This document shows, piece by piece, positions 32,039 to 41,453 of a DNA stretch of 64,000 nucleotides. The notes under the pieces were generated by a model. The model made no database searches. It saw only the letters and a program-made list of their open reading frames with translations, and was not told where the DNA came from. Position numbers and translations under genes: made by a program. Numbering within the stretch: the stretch's first letter is position 1; each line of letters begins with the position of its first letter. Source of the DNA: Devosia sp. SL43 (GTDB lineage: Bacteria; Pseudomonadota; Alphaproteobacteria; Rhizobiales; Devosiaceae); contig NZ_CP063401.1 in assembly GCF_021729885.1 (NCBI RefSeq), positions 1,426,001-1,490,000 on the forward strand. Reading direction: 5' to 3'.

Positions 32039-33292
32039 TCACGCGTGCGACTTGCCGAGAACACTCTCGGAGATACTGGTCGGCAGCGGCTTCGGGGTCT
32101 CGATGCGGCCGAGAACCGGCAGGATCAGCACGAAGTGCAGGAAGTAGTAGGCGGTGCAGATCTTGGACAGGATCACGTAGATGCCATCCGCCGGCTGCGC
32201 ACCGAGGTAAGTAAGGCCGATGAAGTTGACCACGAAAATCCAGTAGAACCACTTGAACATCGGGCGGAAGTTGCCCGAGCGCACCTTGGACGTGTCCAGC
32301 CATGGCAGCAGGAACAGGATCAGGATCGAGCCACCGAAGAAGATGACGCCGAGCAGGCCGGAGTTGATGAACAGCAGGTTGAAGTCGATGGCGCGCAGGA
32401 TCGCGTAGAACGGCAGGAAGTACCATTCGGGCACGATGTGAGCCGGGGTGACCTGGCTGTTGTACTGGATGTAGTTATCCGGGTGACCCAGGATGTCGGG
32501 CGCAAAGAAGGCGAACCAGGCAAACGGGATCAGGAAGACCACCATGCCGAAAGCGTCCTTCATCGTGTAGTATGGATGGAAGGGCAGCGTATCGCGGTCC
32601 TTGTCCTTCACGTCGATACCGACCGGGTTGTTGTTGCCCGGCACGTGCAGCGCCCAGATATGGAGCGCCACGACGGCGGCAATGACGAACGGCAGCAGGT
32701 AATGCAGCGAGAAGAAGCGGTTCAGCGTGGGATTGTCCACGGTGAAGCCACCGCGCAGCAGTTCCAGCAGCGGCGTACCGACCACGGGGATGAAGCTGAA
32801 GATATTGGTGATCACCTGCGCGGCCCAGCCAGACATCTGGCCCCAGGGCAGCACGTAGCCCATGAAGGCGGTCGCCATCATCAGCAGGAAGATCAGCACG
32901 CCGAGGATCCACAGGATTTCACGCGGCGCCTTGTAAGAGCCGAAATACATGCCACGGAAGATGTGGATGTAAACGGCGGCGAAGAACATCGAGGCGCCCA
33001 CGGCGTGGAACGACTGGATCATGCGGCCGCCATTGACGTCGCGGCGGATGTGCTCGACCGAGTCGAAGGCCATCGAGACCTGCGGCGTGTAGTGCATGGC
33101 CAGTATGATACCGGTGACGATCTGGATACCCAGGCACATCACCAGGATCGCGCCGAAGGTCCACCAGTAGTTGAGGTTCTTCGGCGTGGGGAAATCCATC
33201 AGGTGCTCTTTGGAGAACCGGATGATCGGCAGGCGCTCATCGAGCCACTTCTCGACGGCATTCCCGGGCGTGTAAGTCGAATGTTCTGACAT
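32039..33292 (-). CDS. petB: Cytochrome b of the bc1 complex
   Basis: A 417-residue membrane subunit with eight helices that binds two b hemes and oxidises and reduces quinone. Landmarks are [10 protein letters not shown], the heme-binding histidines in [19 protein letters not shown] and [20 protein letters not shown], the Qo-site [15 protein letters not shown] motif (PEWY), and [13 protein letters not shown]. The ATG at 33292 follows a G-rich site. The stop of petA lies 14 bp upstream. Confidence 0.97.
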   Translation of the reverse strand: MSEHSTYTPGNAVEKWLDERLPIIRFSKEHLMDFPTPKNLNYWWTFGAILVMCLGIQIVTGIILAMHYTPQVSMAFDSVEHIRRDVNGGRMIQSFHAVGASMFFAAVYIHIFRGMYFGSYKAPREILWILGVLIFLLMMATAFMGYVLPWGQMSGWAAQVITNIFSFIPVVGTPLLELLRGGFTVDNPTLNRFFSLHYLLPFVIAAVVALHIWALHVPGNNNPVGIDVKDKDRDTLPFHPYYTMKDAFGMVVFLIPFAWFAFFAPDILGHPDNYIQYNSQVTPAHIVPEWYFLPFYAILRAIDFNLLFINSGLLGVIFFGGSILILFLLPWLDTSKVRSGNFRPMFKWFYWIFVVNFIGLTYLGAQPADGIYVILSKICTAYYFLHFVLILPVLGRIETPKPLPTSISESVLGKSHA

Positions 33293-33306
33293 CGGAAAAG
33301 CCCCCA

Positions 33307-33831
33307 CTAACCGATCTGGACCAGCGTATCGCTGACAAATTCATACGGCGGAATGACCAGATTGGTCGGCGCGGGCCCCTTGCGGATGCGGCCAGCCGTA
33401 TCGAACTGCGAACCGTGGCATGGGCAAGCCCAGCCATCGAACTCACCGGCTTCCCCAATCGGGATGCAGCCAAGATGCGTGCAGTTGGCCAGCATGATCA
33501 GCCACTGCTCATGGCCTTCCTTGGTGCGCGACTCGTCGGTGGCAGGATCCTTGAGATCGCTCATCGGCACGGCGCGTGCCTCGTCGATCTCGGCCTGGGT
33601 GCGGTGACGCACGAAGACCGGCAGACCGCGCCAGAGAATGGTCACCGACTGACCAACCTCAATGGCGCCGACGTCGAACTCGATACTGGCCAGGGCCAGG
33701 GTCGAGGCGTCGGGGTTCATCTGGTTGACCAGGGGCCAGACCGTGGCGGCAGCGCCGACAGCGGCCACCGCGCCCGTTGCGACGAAGATGAAATCCCGCC
33801 GGTTCGTTGAAGAGTGAGCTTGCGTGGCCAA
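33307..33831 (-). CDS. petA: Ubiquinol-cytochrome c reductase iron-sulfur (Rieske) subunit
   Basis: A 174-residue protein carrying the 2Fe-2S Rieske cluster. The N-terminus has a Tat-type signal anchor ([20 protein letters not shown]), and the cluster motifs are CTHLGC and CPCHGSQFD. Homologues begin MATQ- or MATT-like just before SSTNRRDF; here that codon is TTG at 33829-33831, with GGGGAT upstream, so a TTG start is preferred to the distant ATG at 33879. It is the first gene of petA-petB-petC. Confidence 0.94.
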   Translation of the reverse strand: MATQAHSSTNRRDFIFVATGAVAAVGAAATVWPLVNQMNPDASTLALASIEFDVGAIEVGQSVTILWRGLPVFVRHRTQAEIDEARAVPMSDLKDPATDESRTKEGHEQWLIMLANCTHLGCIPIGEAGEFDGWACPCHGSQFDTAGRIRKGPAPTNLVIPPYEFVSDTLVQIG

Positions 33832-34045
33832 GGTCCGTATCCCCGTACAATGCACATCCGACGCGGCCGGTAGCGGCAAACCATTTCACGCATACGCAGA
33901 ATCGGCCGCCGGCCACCCTCAAGCGACCCGTCAGTTAGGGCTCTTTTTGCACTGTCCCATGCGCTTGTCCAGTGATCCACGCGGTGACATGGAGCAACTG
34001 CGACACTATACCCGTGCCGGCCCCGAAAACCCGTTGGAAAACCCC

Positions 34046-34516
34046 ATGCCAGTCGATCTCGCCCTCTATCAGCCCGACATCGCCAACAATACCGGCACGC
34101 TGATCCGGCTGGGGGCCTGCCTGGGCACGACGATCCACATCATCCATCCGACGGGGTTTGCCTTTTCCGCCAAATCCCTGGCCCGGGCGGGCCTCGATTA
34201 TGTGGACCATGCAGCGGTGCGCGAGCATGTCAGTTGGTCGGCCTTCGACGACTGGCGAAAGGCGAAAGGACGGCGGCTGGTGTTGCTGACCACCAAGACG
34301 CAGACATCGGCTTATGCGGTGACCTACGAGGCCGACGACATCCTGATGGTGGGCCGCGAAAGTGCTGGAGTACCTGACGCCGTGGCCGATGCGGCCGACC
34401 TGCGCATCCGCATTCCGATGCGCGATGGTTTGCGCTCGATCAACGTCGCGCTGGCCGCAACGCTTATCCTGGGCGAAGCAAAAAGGCAGACCGACGGGTT
34501 TACAGGGCTGAAATGA
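34046..34516 (+). CDS. trmL: tRNA (cytidine(34)-2'-O)-methyltransferase
   Basis: A 156-residue SPOUT-class methyltransferase that modifies the wobble base of leucine tRNAs. It begins [20 protein letters not shown], contains [14 protein letters not shown], and has the trefoil-knot motifs [11 protein letters not shown] and [20 protein letters not shown]. The ATG at 34046 matches the family start; the open frame upstream lacks homology-like features. It is divergent from petA and overlaps hemF by ATGA. Confidence 0.94.
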   Translation: MPVDLALYQPDIANNTGTLIRLGACLGTTIHIIHPTGFAFSAKSLARAGLDYVDHAAVREHVSWSAFDDWRKAKGRRLVLLTTKTQTSAYAVTYEADDILMVGRESAGVPDAVADAADLRIRIPMRDGLRSINVALAATLILGEAKRQTDGFTGLK

Positions 34517-35406
34517 CCGCTATCTCTGACACCATGACACTTCCAGACGATATCGCGGCCAAGCAGGCCACAGCCCAGGCCTGGTTCCGCACGCTGCGCA
34601 ACCGCATATTCGCGGCTTTCGAGCAGATTGAGGTCGACGTGCAGGGACCGCACGTCGATCGTCCGGCTGGCAAGTTCGAAGTGACGCCGTGGGATCGCGC
34701 CGCCGGTGGTGGCGGCGAGATGGGGATGCTGCATGGCCGCGTGTTCGAGAAGGCGGGCGTGCATATCTCGACCGTCCATGGCGAATTCTCTGCCGATTTC
34801 GCCAAGCAGATGCCGGGCACCGAGGAAGGCGCCAAGTTCTGGAGCTCGGGCATTTCGCTGATCGTGCATCCATGGAACCCGCATGTGCCGGCGGTGCATA
34901 TGAACACGCGGATGATCGTGACCGGCAAGCAGTGGTTCGGCGGCGGCGCGGACCTGACGCCGGTGCTGGATCGGCGGCGGGTGGCGGATGATCGCGACAC
35001 AATCGACTTCCACACGGCGATGAAGGCGGCTTGCGACGGGCGGCCTGGCGTCGATTACGAGCGCTATCGCAAATGGTGCGACGATTATTTCTTCCTGCCG
35101 CATCGCAACGAGCATCGCGGCGTGGGCGGCATTTTCTACGACCACCACAATTCCGGCGACTGGAAAGCCGACTTCGATTTCACCAAGGCGGTGGGCGAAG
35201 CCTTCCTTGGGATTTATCCCGATTTGGTGCGGCGCAACTTCGAGACAGAGTGGACCGAAGCGGACCGGCACGAGCAACTGGTACGGCGCGGGCGCTATGT
35301 GGAGTTCAACCTGCTCTATGATCGTGGCACCACATTCGGGCTCAAGACCGGGGGCAATGTGAACTCGATCCTGTCCTCGATGCCGCCGGAAGTGCGCTGG
35401 CCGTGA
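34513..35406 (+). CDS. hemF: Oxygen-dependent coproporphyrinogen III oxidase
   Basis: A 297-residue heme-biosynthesis enzyme that decarboxylates two propionates of coproporphyrinogen III using O2. Family signatures are [52 protein letters not shown] and the C-terminal [20 protein letters not shown]. It is coupled to trmL (ATGA overlap) and is adjacent to the bc1 operon, consistent with aerobic respiration. The following AAA ATPase gene starts one base after its stop. Confidence 0.96.
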   Translation: MTAISDTMTLPDDIAAKQATAQAWFRTLRNRIFAAFEQIEVDVQGPHVDRPAGKFEVTPWDRAAGGGGEMGMLHGRVFEKAGVHISTVHGEFSADFAKQMPGTEEGAKFWSSGISLIVHPWNPHVPAVHMNTRMIVTGKQWFGGGADLTPVLDRRRVADDRDTIDFHTAMKAACDGRPGVDYERYRKWCDDYFFLPHRNEHRGVGGIFYDHHNSGDWKADFDFTKAVGEAFLGIYPDLVRRNFETEWTEADRHEQLVRRGRYVEFNLLYDRGTTFGLKTGGNVNSILSSMPPEVRWP

Positions 35407-35407
35407 C

Positions 35408-36583
35408 ATGACGCTGTCAGCCGTCGAGATCGTTGGCTATCGCTCGGTCCGCAAGATCCGGTTCCCGTTGCGGCAGCTGACGGTGCTGGTCGGTGGCAAT
35501 GGCGTTGGCAAGACCAACCTCTATCGCTCGCTGGAACTTCTGCAGGCGGCGGCACGGGGCACGCTGGCTGACGAGATCGCCCGAGAGGGCGGTCTCGGCT
35601 CGATCTTCTGGGCGGGCGGCAAGGACCTTTCGCCGGACGGCAGTTTCGATCCGATGTACCGCGCCAACGGCTATCGCAAGGGCGAGGGCAACAGCCTGCG
35701 CCTCGCGGCGCGCTTCGGCGACCTGGGCGATGGCAGCTTCGACCCCACCTACCAGATCGAAGTAGGCTTCCCACCCAGGGAGGCAGCAGCCGCCTTTCCC
35801 AACGAAGCGCAGGTCAAGACCGAGAGCCTCGACTGGCAGCAGCGCGGTAAGACGGTCAACCTGATGGACCGCAAGGGCGGGGTGGCGTGGGCACGCGACG
35901 CGAACGGGCGCCGCGAGCTTGCCAATGACGACCTGCTCGCCAGCGAGACGGCTCTGGCGGCTTTGTCCGGCCGCACGGAAATCGCTCTCGTGCGGGATAG
36001 CCTGGTTGCCTGGCGCTTCTTCCACGGGTTTCGCACCGACGCAGAATCGGCATTGCGCCGACCGTCGCGGGCCGTTACTGCGCCATCGCTCACCTCGGAC
36101 GGTAGCAATCTGGGGGCGGTGCTGGCGACGCTGCACCACATCCGCGGTGATCGGATCGATCTGGACAGAGCCATCGAGGACGCGTTTCCCGGTGCCGAAC
36201 TGGTGATTCCCGAGGTCGGCGAGTTCGCGAGCTTCGGCATGCGCTACCCGGAAATGCCCAAGCGGGTATTCGAGCCGCATGAACTGTCGGACGGCACCCT
36301 GCAGTTCCTGGCGCTGGCGGGCGCCCTGCTCTCCTACCGCCTGCCGCCCTTCATCGCCCTCAACGAGCCCGAGAATAGCCTCCATCCCAAGCTGCTGCCG
36401 ATGCTGGCGCGGCTGATCGTCAAAGCAGCGGAGCGGAGCCAGGTCTGGGTGGTGACGCATGCCCGCGAACTGGCCGACGCCATCGCCGCCGAAAGTGGCG
36501 TACTGCCCCGCGAAGTGGTGCGCGACGATGATGGGACGTGGCTCGAAGGTTTGGGTCAAATGGGGGAGTTTGTGGACGATTGA
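35408..36583 (+). CDS. AAA family ATPase, RecF/SMC-like (AAA_21)
   Basis: A 391-residue P-loop ATPase of the type found alone in many genomes. Walker A is VGGNGVGKTNLYRSLELL (about 29-46), the helical insertion spans about 90-260, the signature-like LSDGTLQFLALAGALLS is about residue 296, and Walker B is IALNEPENSLHPKLLPML. It ends in a VVTHARELADAI switch region. Relatives are annotated as predicted ATPases or overcoming-lysogenization-type proteins without a proven role. It starts one base after hemF but is probably not in heme synthesis. No nuclease partner is adjacent. Confidence 0.8.
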   Translation: MTLSAVEIVGYRSVRKIRFPLRQLTVLVGGNGVGKTNLYRSLELLQAAARGTLADEIAREGGLGSIFWAGGKDLSPDGSFDPMYRANGYRKGEGNSLRLAARFGDLGDGSFDPTYQIEVGFPPREAAAAFPNEAQVKTESLDWQQRGKTVNLMDRKGGVAWARDANGRRELANDDLLASETALAALSGRTEIALVRDSLVAWRFFHGFRTDAESALRRPSRAVTAPSLTSDGSNLGAVLATLHHIRGDRIDLDRAIEDAFPGAELVIPEVGEFASFGMRYPEMPKRVFEPHELSDGTLQFLALAGALLSYRLPPFIALNEPENSLHPKLLPMLARLIVKAAERSQVWVVTHARELADAIAAESGVLPREVVRDDDGTWLEGLGQMGEFVDD

Positions 36584-36654
36584 CGGCCACAAATCCTGGA
36601 ACCCTACCCTATCCCAAACGTTTCTTCCTGACGCAACAACGAGGGAGATTCGAC

Positions 36655-36852
36655 ATGAAACGCTTTGATTCCGGCTCGCTGATCCCCGGCGCCACCTGGC
36701 ATGCCGAGGCTGAGACTGAAGCCGAAGTGGTTCGCCGTGCGGTGGAAAATCTCCGCAATATCCACGGTGAAACCGAGGTGCGGCCCGACATGATCGAGCG
36801 CATCAAGGAGCGCATCGTCGATAGCGACGGTGCGAGGACGACCAAGCACTAG
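36655..36852 (+). CDS. Small DUF1059-like protein without cysteines
   Basis: A 65-residue protein (MKRFDSGSLIPGATWHAEAE...). Its layout resembles DUF1059 proteins, which begin with a short strand, a V/I-P-G turn, then a helix with regularly spaced acidic residues and an HG motif (NIHGETEV), but the usual cysteine is missing. The function is unknown. It has GGGAG upstream and ends in the shared CTAG (36849-36852) with the convergent CCA-adding enzyme gene. Confidence 0.6.
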   Translation: MKRFDSGSLIPGATWHAEAETEAEVVRRAVENLRNIHGETEVRPDMIERIKERIVDSDGARTTKH

Positions 36853-38024
36853 CGCTCGACAAGCGCCAGCAGGTCGTCTCTTGCGAGAGTAAAATCGCTC
36901 TCGATCCAGGCCTCTTCCAGACGGGCCAATTGCTGACCCAGGGCCGGTCCCGGCGCCAAGCCGAGGCCGGTGAGGTCGTGTCCGGAGACGGGCAGTTCTG
37001 GAATGCGCAGCCGGGCCATTTCGCGGGCGGCCTCGGCGAGATGATCGCGACTCCAGCGGTCGCTGGCTGCGGCGACGGCCAGGCCATCCACAGCGGCTTC
37101 GCCATAGCGATAGGCGGCTTCGCCGATCTTGTCGCGGACCAGTAAGTCGGCGGATAGGGCGATGGCGCGAGCGCCCTTCACCACGTCCTTAGACAGCCGC
37201 CAGCGCTCTTGCACGGTCTCGGGCTGACCGGAGGCAAGGATAGCGAGGCGACCAAGCGGGGCCCGACCGCCGATGGCTTCGTAGGCCAGCAGTTGCCTAA
37301 GCACCGGCTCGGACGCTTCGAGCAGCCCGATCTCGCTCATCACCGCGAGCGTGCCCGCCACGGCTGGCAAGGCAAGCATACGCATGAGTTCTGAGCCGAC
37401 GCGCTCGGCCGAAAGGTGATCGAGACGGTGTACGGCGTCGCGGGAGGCCGCGAGGCCGTCCGGATCGTATTGCTGGCCACCATGGCTCGCTGAGAAGCGG
37501 AAGAACCGATAGACGCGCAGGCCATCTTCGGCGATGCGCTGGCTGGCATCGCCGATGAAGCGGACGCGGCCGTTGAGAGCGTCTTCGATGCCGGCAAGCG
37601 GATCGTAGAGCGTGCCGTCGTCGGCGCAATAGAGCGCGTTCAGGGTGAAGTCGCGGCGGCTGGCATCCATGCGCCAATCGGTGCCGAAAGCGACGACGGC
37701 GTGGCGACCGTCCGTTTCAATATCCTGCCGCAGGGTGGTGACTTCGGCCAGGGTATCGCCGAGCTTGAGCGTCACGGTGCCGTGGTCGATCCCGGTGGGA
37801 TAAGTGGCGATTCCGGCGGCACTGGCGCGCGCGATGACGTCAGCGGGCAGCAGTTCAGTGGCCAGGTCGATGTCGGTGCTGTCGCGAAGGCGTTCGAGGA
37901 TGCTATCGCGCACCACGCCACCCACCGCGCGGGTCCGGCGCTTGTGCCCGTCCAGCGCGGCAAAGATCGCCTGCGTTTCCGGTCGGTTGAGCCATTCGGC
38001 CGATTGCAGCGCGGCGACTCTCAC
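36849..38024 (-). CDS. CCA tRNA nucleotidyltransferase (class II, poly(A) polymerase head domain)
   Basis: A 391-residue enzyme that adds or repairs the 3' CCA of tRNA. The head-domain motif is GGVVRDSI (about 35-42), and the catalytic aspartates are Asp51 and Asp53 in DSTDIDLATEL. The RNA-binding motif DAFRRDFTLNAL is represented by DASRRDFTLNALY. The C-terminal half is helical. It overlaps the upstream NUDIX gene by ATGA, so the two are coupled. This is the usual form in rhizobia. Confidence 0.93.
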   Translation of the reverse strand: MRVAALQSAEWLNRPETQAIFAALDGHKRRTRAVGGVVRDSILERLRDSTDIDLATELLPADVIARASAAGIATYPTGIDHGTVTLKLGDTLAEVTTLRQDIETDGRHAVVAFGTDWRMDASRRDFTLNALYCADDGTLYDPLAGIEDALNGRVRFIGDASQRIAEDGLRVYRFFRFSASHGGQQYDPDGLAASRDAVHRLDHLSAERVGSELMRMLALPAVAGTLAVMSEIGLLEASEPVLRQLLAYEAIGGRAPLGRLAILASGQPETVQERWRLSKDVVKGARAIALSADLLVRDKIGEAAYRYGEAAVDGLAVAAASDRWSRDHLAEAAREMARLRIPELPVSGHDLTGLGLAPGPALGQQLARLEEAWIESDFTLARDDLLALVER

Positions 38025-38653
38025 GGCACGGGCTCAGTCATGGCCAGGTCGCGGAAGCGCCGGGTCAGGTTGGCGGTAATGCCCCAGATGCGGTGGCCGT
38101 CATGGTCGATCTGCCAGGTGCGATGCTCCTTGCCGTCGCGCTTGATGCGGAATTCTCCATAGGTGTCGGAGCTCAGGATGCGCTGCAGCGGCACTTCGAA
38201 CACGGAATGCACTTCGCCCGGATTGGGCACGAAGGGGCCGCTGGGTTCGATGGTCGCGACCACGGGCGTGATGAGATAATTGGTGCCGGTGAAATAGGTC
38301 GGCATGAAGCCGATAACGGTGGCGTCCTGACGCTCCATGCCGACCTCCTCGAAGGCCTCGCGCAAAGCGGCGGCGGCTACGTCGGCATCGGTGGCGTCGA
38401 CTTTGCCGCCGGGGAAAGCTACCTGTCCGGAATGCGCCCGCAGGTCGGGGGAGCGCTCGGTATAGAGCACGGTATAGCCCTCGGGGCGGCGAATCAGGGC
38501 GATCAGCACGGCGGCAGGCACGGGCGGCCGGCTGAACGGTCGCTCGGGCGCCCAGTCAGGCACAAGCGTATCGACCGCCGGCAAGGGCGGCGGCACGGTT
38601 AACAGGCGCGTGGCCAAACGGTCGATGATGGCGTCGTCGGACGACAAGGGCAT
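38021..38653 (-). CDS. NUDIX hydrolase, CoA pyrophosphatase type
   Basis: A 210-residue NUDIX protein. The motif LRAHSGQVAFPGGKVDATD is the UPF0035 signature of CoA diphosphatases, followed by the Nudix helix AALREAFEEVGM. Such enzymes hydrolyse CoA or its derivatives to phosphopantetheine and 3',5'-ADP. It lies directly upstream of, and overlaps, the CCA-adding enzyme gene, an arrangement common in alphaproteobacteria. Confidence 0.88.
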   Translation of the reverse strand: MPLSSDDAIIDRLATRLLTVPPPLPAVDTLVPDWAPERPFSRPPVPAAVLIALIRRPEGYTVLYTERSPDLRAHSGQVAFPGGKVDATDADVAAAALREAFEEVGMERQDATVIGFMPTYFTGTNYLITPVVATIEPSGPFVPNPGEVHSVFEVPLQRILSSDTYGEFRIKRDGKEHRTWQIDHDGHRIWGITANLTRRFRDLAMTEPVP

Positions 38654-38730
38654 ACCGGATTGTGGTTCGGAGGCGGGAGCTTAGTGCAGTGAAGTGTGTT
38701 GGGTCCACCCAAGTTTCACACCCCGCCGGC

Positions 38731-38814
38731 CGTCACCCTCGGGGTTGACCCGAGGGCACTACACTTACGGAGTTCGACAAGTGTAACGCCCTCGGGTCAA
38801 GCCCGAGGGTGACG
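38731..38814. repeat. Long inverted repeat, family A copy 2
   Basis: Arms 38731-38757 and 38788-38814 match over 26 of 27 bp and are the same sequence as the pair at 27325-27410. The inner ACACTT and AAGTGT extend the stem. The right arm runs into GATCGAGTAT as in copy 1. It lies 24 bp beyond the stop of the GNAT gene. Confidence 0.85.
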
Positions 38815-38837
38815 ATCGAGTATGTGGGGCGTAGCGC

Positions 38838-39395
38838 TCAGCCCTGCTGCCAGGCGGCGATGGGGCCGCTGAGGGTCTCAGCCAGGGTCTTGTCCTCGGC
38901 GAACAGCAGGACGCGGGTTGGGTCGACCGGGCCGGGGAACTGGATATTGCCCAGGGTCGTCGGCTCCCAGCCCAGCGGGCAGTAATAGTCGCGGTCGCCG
39001 ACCAGCATGACGAATTCGCCATCGCCGCGCGCCAGCGCATTCCGGGTGACTTCGCGGGCCAGCAGCTTGCCGGCGCCGAGCTTGCGGAAATTGGGGTGGG
39101 TCGCCAGCGGACCGAGCATCCAGCCGTTGCGGCCGCCGATGGAGATCGGGGTCATCCAGACCGAACCACAGGCCGTGCCGTCGACTTCGGCAACCAGGCT
39201 CAGGCTGGGATCGATCTTGAAGCGCTCGCGGATGCGATAGGCCGTCTTGGCGAAGCGGCCGGGACCGAAGGCGATGGCCTGCAACTCGTCGATGAAGGCA
39301 TCATCGGCCTGCGTGGCAGGGCGCACGGTGGGGACGTGAAGCGAAGCGGCGGAGACAGCAGCAGTTGCGGCCGAAGGCGCAGACGAGAGGGTCAT
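38838..39395 (-). CDS. GNAT family N-acetyltransferase
   Basis: A 185-residue acetyltransferase. After an alanine-rich N-terminal tail, the GNAT fold begins about residue 22 (TVRPATQADDAFIDELQ), with the acetyl-CoA-binding region at GPLATHPNFRKLGAGKLLAR (motif A) and a C-terminal YYCPLGWEPT segment resembling the YhbS group. The substrate is unknown. The ATG at 39395 is preferred to an in-frame ATG at 39449. Confidence 0.82.
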   Translation of the reverse strand: MTLSSAPSAATAAVSAASLHVPTVRPATQADDAFIDELQAIAFGPGRFAKTAYRIRERFKIDPSLSLVAEVDGTACGSVWMTPISIGGRNGWMLGPLATHPNFRKLGAGKLLAREVTRNALARGDGEFVMLVGDRDYYCPLGWEPTTLGNIQFPGPVDPTRVLLFAEDKTLAETLSGPIAAWQQG

Positions 39396-39746
39396 GACAA
39401 TGATCCAGAATGGGGATGCGTAGGACAAACCCGGCGCTTGAAAAAGCACCGCTTCGAAAGACCAATTACGGTCGTCGTGTCACCAGCAAAACCTTCACCA
39501 TCCTGGGCGCCTCCAGACGCCTGAAAATCGCATTAGCACCATGGGGCCTTCGCGTAAAATGAAAATCATGGATCACCAGGCAAAATACAAGATGCGCAGA
39601 GCTTCTGTGTCCGAAATGCACAACGGTTCGTTGCTTTGAAAACGCCTTATCGCTCGCATCGCCCAAGCCTATGTGTCACCCAACGCAACCGACGGCGGCA
39701 CTAGAGGCTGCCAACGAGTCGATAACATGACGGAAAGGGTTCGATC
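39396..39746. other. Divergent intergenic region between the GNAT and hydroquinone reductase genes
   Basis: A 351-bp stretch with no convincing gene. It has lower GC than its surroundings and must carry the promoters of both flanking genes; no repeat, operator palindrome or clear -35/-10 pair stood out by eye. Confidence 0.45.
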
Positions 39747-40706
39747 TTGGGACAATTGATCGACGGCAAATGGTCCACCCAATGGTACGACACCAAGAAA
39801 ACCGGTGGTGAATTCAAGCGCACGCAGGCCGGCTTTCGCAATTGGGTGACGGCGGACGGCAGCGCCGGCCCATCGGGCGAAGGCGGCTTCAAGGCCGAAG
39901 CCGGTCGCTACCACCTCTATGTGTCGCTGGCCTGCCCCTGGGCGCATCGCACGCTGATCTTCCGCAAGCTCAAGGACCTGGAGTCGCTGATCTCGGTGTC
40001 GGTGGTGTCGCCCAAGATGCCGGACGAAACCGGCTGGAGCTTCGACAAGACGACTGGCTCGACTGGCGATGCGCTGCTGGGCAAGGACACGCTGTGGCAG
40101 GTCTATACCCAGGCCAAGCCGGACTATACCGGTCGCGTCACCGTGCCGGTGCTGTGGGACAAGCAGACCAGGCAGATCGTCTCGAACGAGAGCTCGGAAA
40201 TCATCCGGATGCTCAACTCGGCATTTGACGAGCTGACCGGCAACACGGAGGATTTCTATCCGGAGGCGTTGCGCGGCAAGATCGATCCGATCAATGCCCG
40301 CGTCTATGACGACATCAACAACGGCGTCTACAAGGCCGGCTTTGCCACGACGCAGGAGGCCTATGACGGTGCGGTGACCAAGCTGTTCGAGGCCCTGGAT
40401 TGGGTCGAGGGCCTATTGGGCGAGACGGCCTACCTCACCGGCGACAGCATCACTGAGGCCGATTGGCGGCTGTTCACCACACTGGTGCGGTTCGATGCGG
40501 TCTATGTCGGGCACTTCAAGTGCAACCGGCAGCGCATCGCCGACTACAAGAACATCTCGCATTACCTCAAGGCGCTGTACGAGGTGCCCGGGGTGAAGGA
40601 GACGGTCGATCTCGACCATATCCGCACGCACTATTACTGGAGCCACATCACAATCAATCCAACGCGGATTGTTCCGATCGGGCCGGACCTGCCGTTTTTG
40701 AAGTAG
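39747..40706 (+). CDS. yqjG: Glutathionyl-hydroquinone reductase (YqjG/ECM4 family)
   Basis: A 319-residue Xi-class glutathione transferase that reduces glutathionyl-hydroquinones. The active-site motif is LACPWAHRTLIFRKLK with the catalytic cysteine at residue 63 (CPWA). The C-terminal helical domain has the conserved RTHYYWSH-like segment (IRTHYYWSHITINPT) and the terminal PxxP proline motif. The start is TTG at 39747 with GGAAAGGG upstream; no ATG in frame is nearby. A family B inverted repeat follows the stop. Confidence 0.92.
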   Translation: MGQLIDGKWSTQWYDTKKTGGEFKRTQAGFRNWVTADGSAGPSGEGGFKAEAGRYHLYVSLACPWAHRTLIFRKLKDLESLISVSVVSPKMPDETGWSFDKTTGSTGDALLGKDTLWQVYTQAKPDYTGRVTVPVLWDKQTRQIVSNESSEIIRMLNSAFDELTGNTEDFYPEALRGKIDPINARVYDDINNGVYKAGFATTQEAYDGAVTKLFEALDWVEGLLGETAYLTGDSITEADWRLFTTLVRFDAVYVGHFKCNRQRIADYKNISHYLKALYEVPGVKETVDLDHIRTHYYWSHITINPTRIVPIGPDLPFLK

Positions 40707-40738
40707 GTGCGGTTCCAAACGCTCAGACGCAATCCCTC

Positions 40739-40845
40739 CCACCCACAATCGCCTCTCGCGGACTTGATCCGCGGGTCACTCTCAACACGGCACACGCGGC
40801 GAGAGGCCCGCGGATCAAGTCCGCGGGAAGCGGCTGTGGGTGGGG
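40739..40845. repeat. Long inverted repeat, family B
   Basis: Core arms 40757-40775 and 40807-40825 are perfect 19-bp reverse complements built around CGGACTTGATCCGCGGG. The outer flanks CCCACCCACA and TGTGGGTGGG add a further perfect 10 bp, giving a cruciform of about 107 bp. A second copy lies at 59086-59191. It lies between the ends of two convergent genes. Confidence 0.85.
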
Positions 40846-40862
40846 AATGCTCTTGGATAACC

Positions 40863-41339
40863 TTAGTATCCCCAGACATCCCGCTTCGGCACGCCGTCGA
40901 AATATTCGTCGATGCGCTGGCTGGTGGCGGGGGTTACTTTTTCCGGCAAAGCGTGGCGGTCGAACCAGGCGACTTCTGATATTTCGTGGTCGGGCTTGCG
41001 CTCGAATGCCTTTTCGAAGCTCTTGGCCACGTAGAACGCTACGTGGTCACGGTTCGTGACCGGACTCGAATTGTGATAGATGCCGAACAGCTCCATCGGG
41101 CCGACGACGCGGTAGCCGGTTTCCTCAAGTGTCTCGCGGGCGCCGGCATACTCCATGGTTTCCCCAGGACTGACGCCTCCACCGGGGAACTGCCAGCCAG
41201 GCACATAGGTGTGGCGGATCAGCAGGACCTTGTCGCCATCCACCACCATGACCCGGGAGCCCAGCGTCATGCGATGCCATAACCCCTTGAGGGTGAGGAA
41301 GACCTTGGCACGCCAGCGCTGGAATCCATTCATCTGCAT
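40863..41339 (-). CDS. NUDIX hydrolase
   Basis: A 158-residue NUDIX protein. The Nudix box is GGGVSPGETMEYAGARETLEETGY, with the REtLEET metal-binding helix intact, after an N-terminal basic segment and the strand RVMVVDGDKVLLIRH. The substrate is not predictable; this group includes nucleotide and nucleotide-sugar pyrophosphatases. AGGAG lies upstream of the ATG at 41339. Confidence 0.85.
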   Translation of the reverse strand: MQMNGFQRWRAKVFLTLKGLWHRMTLGSRVMVVDGDKVLLIRHTYVPGWQFPGGGVSPGETMEYAGARETLEETGYRVVGPMELFGIYHNSSPVTNRDHVAFYVAKSFEKAFERKPDHEISEVAWFDRHALPEKVTPATSQRIDEYFDGVPKRDVWGY

Positions 41340-41453
41340 CAGGGAACACTCCTTGGGAGGCCATCGTTAGCAGAGACTGGATCACGACAAAATTGACCCT
41401 GGAGGCCGATTGACCGTTTTCTTGCCCCGCCCCATCTGGCATTACGCGTCGCA

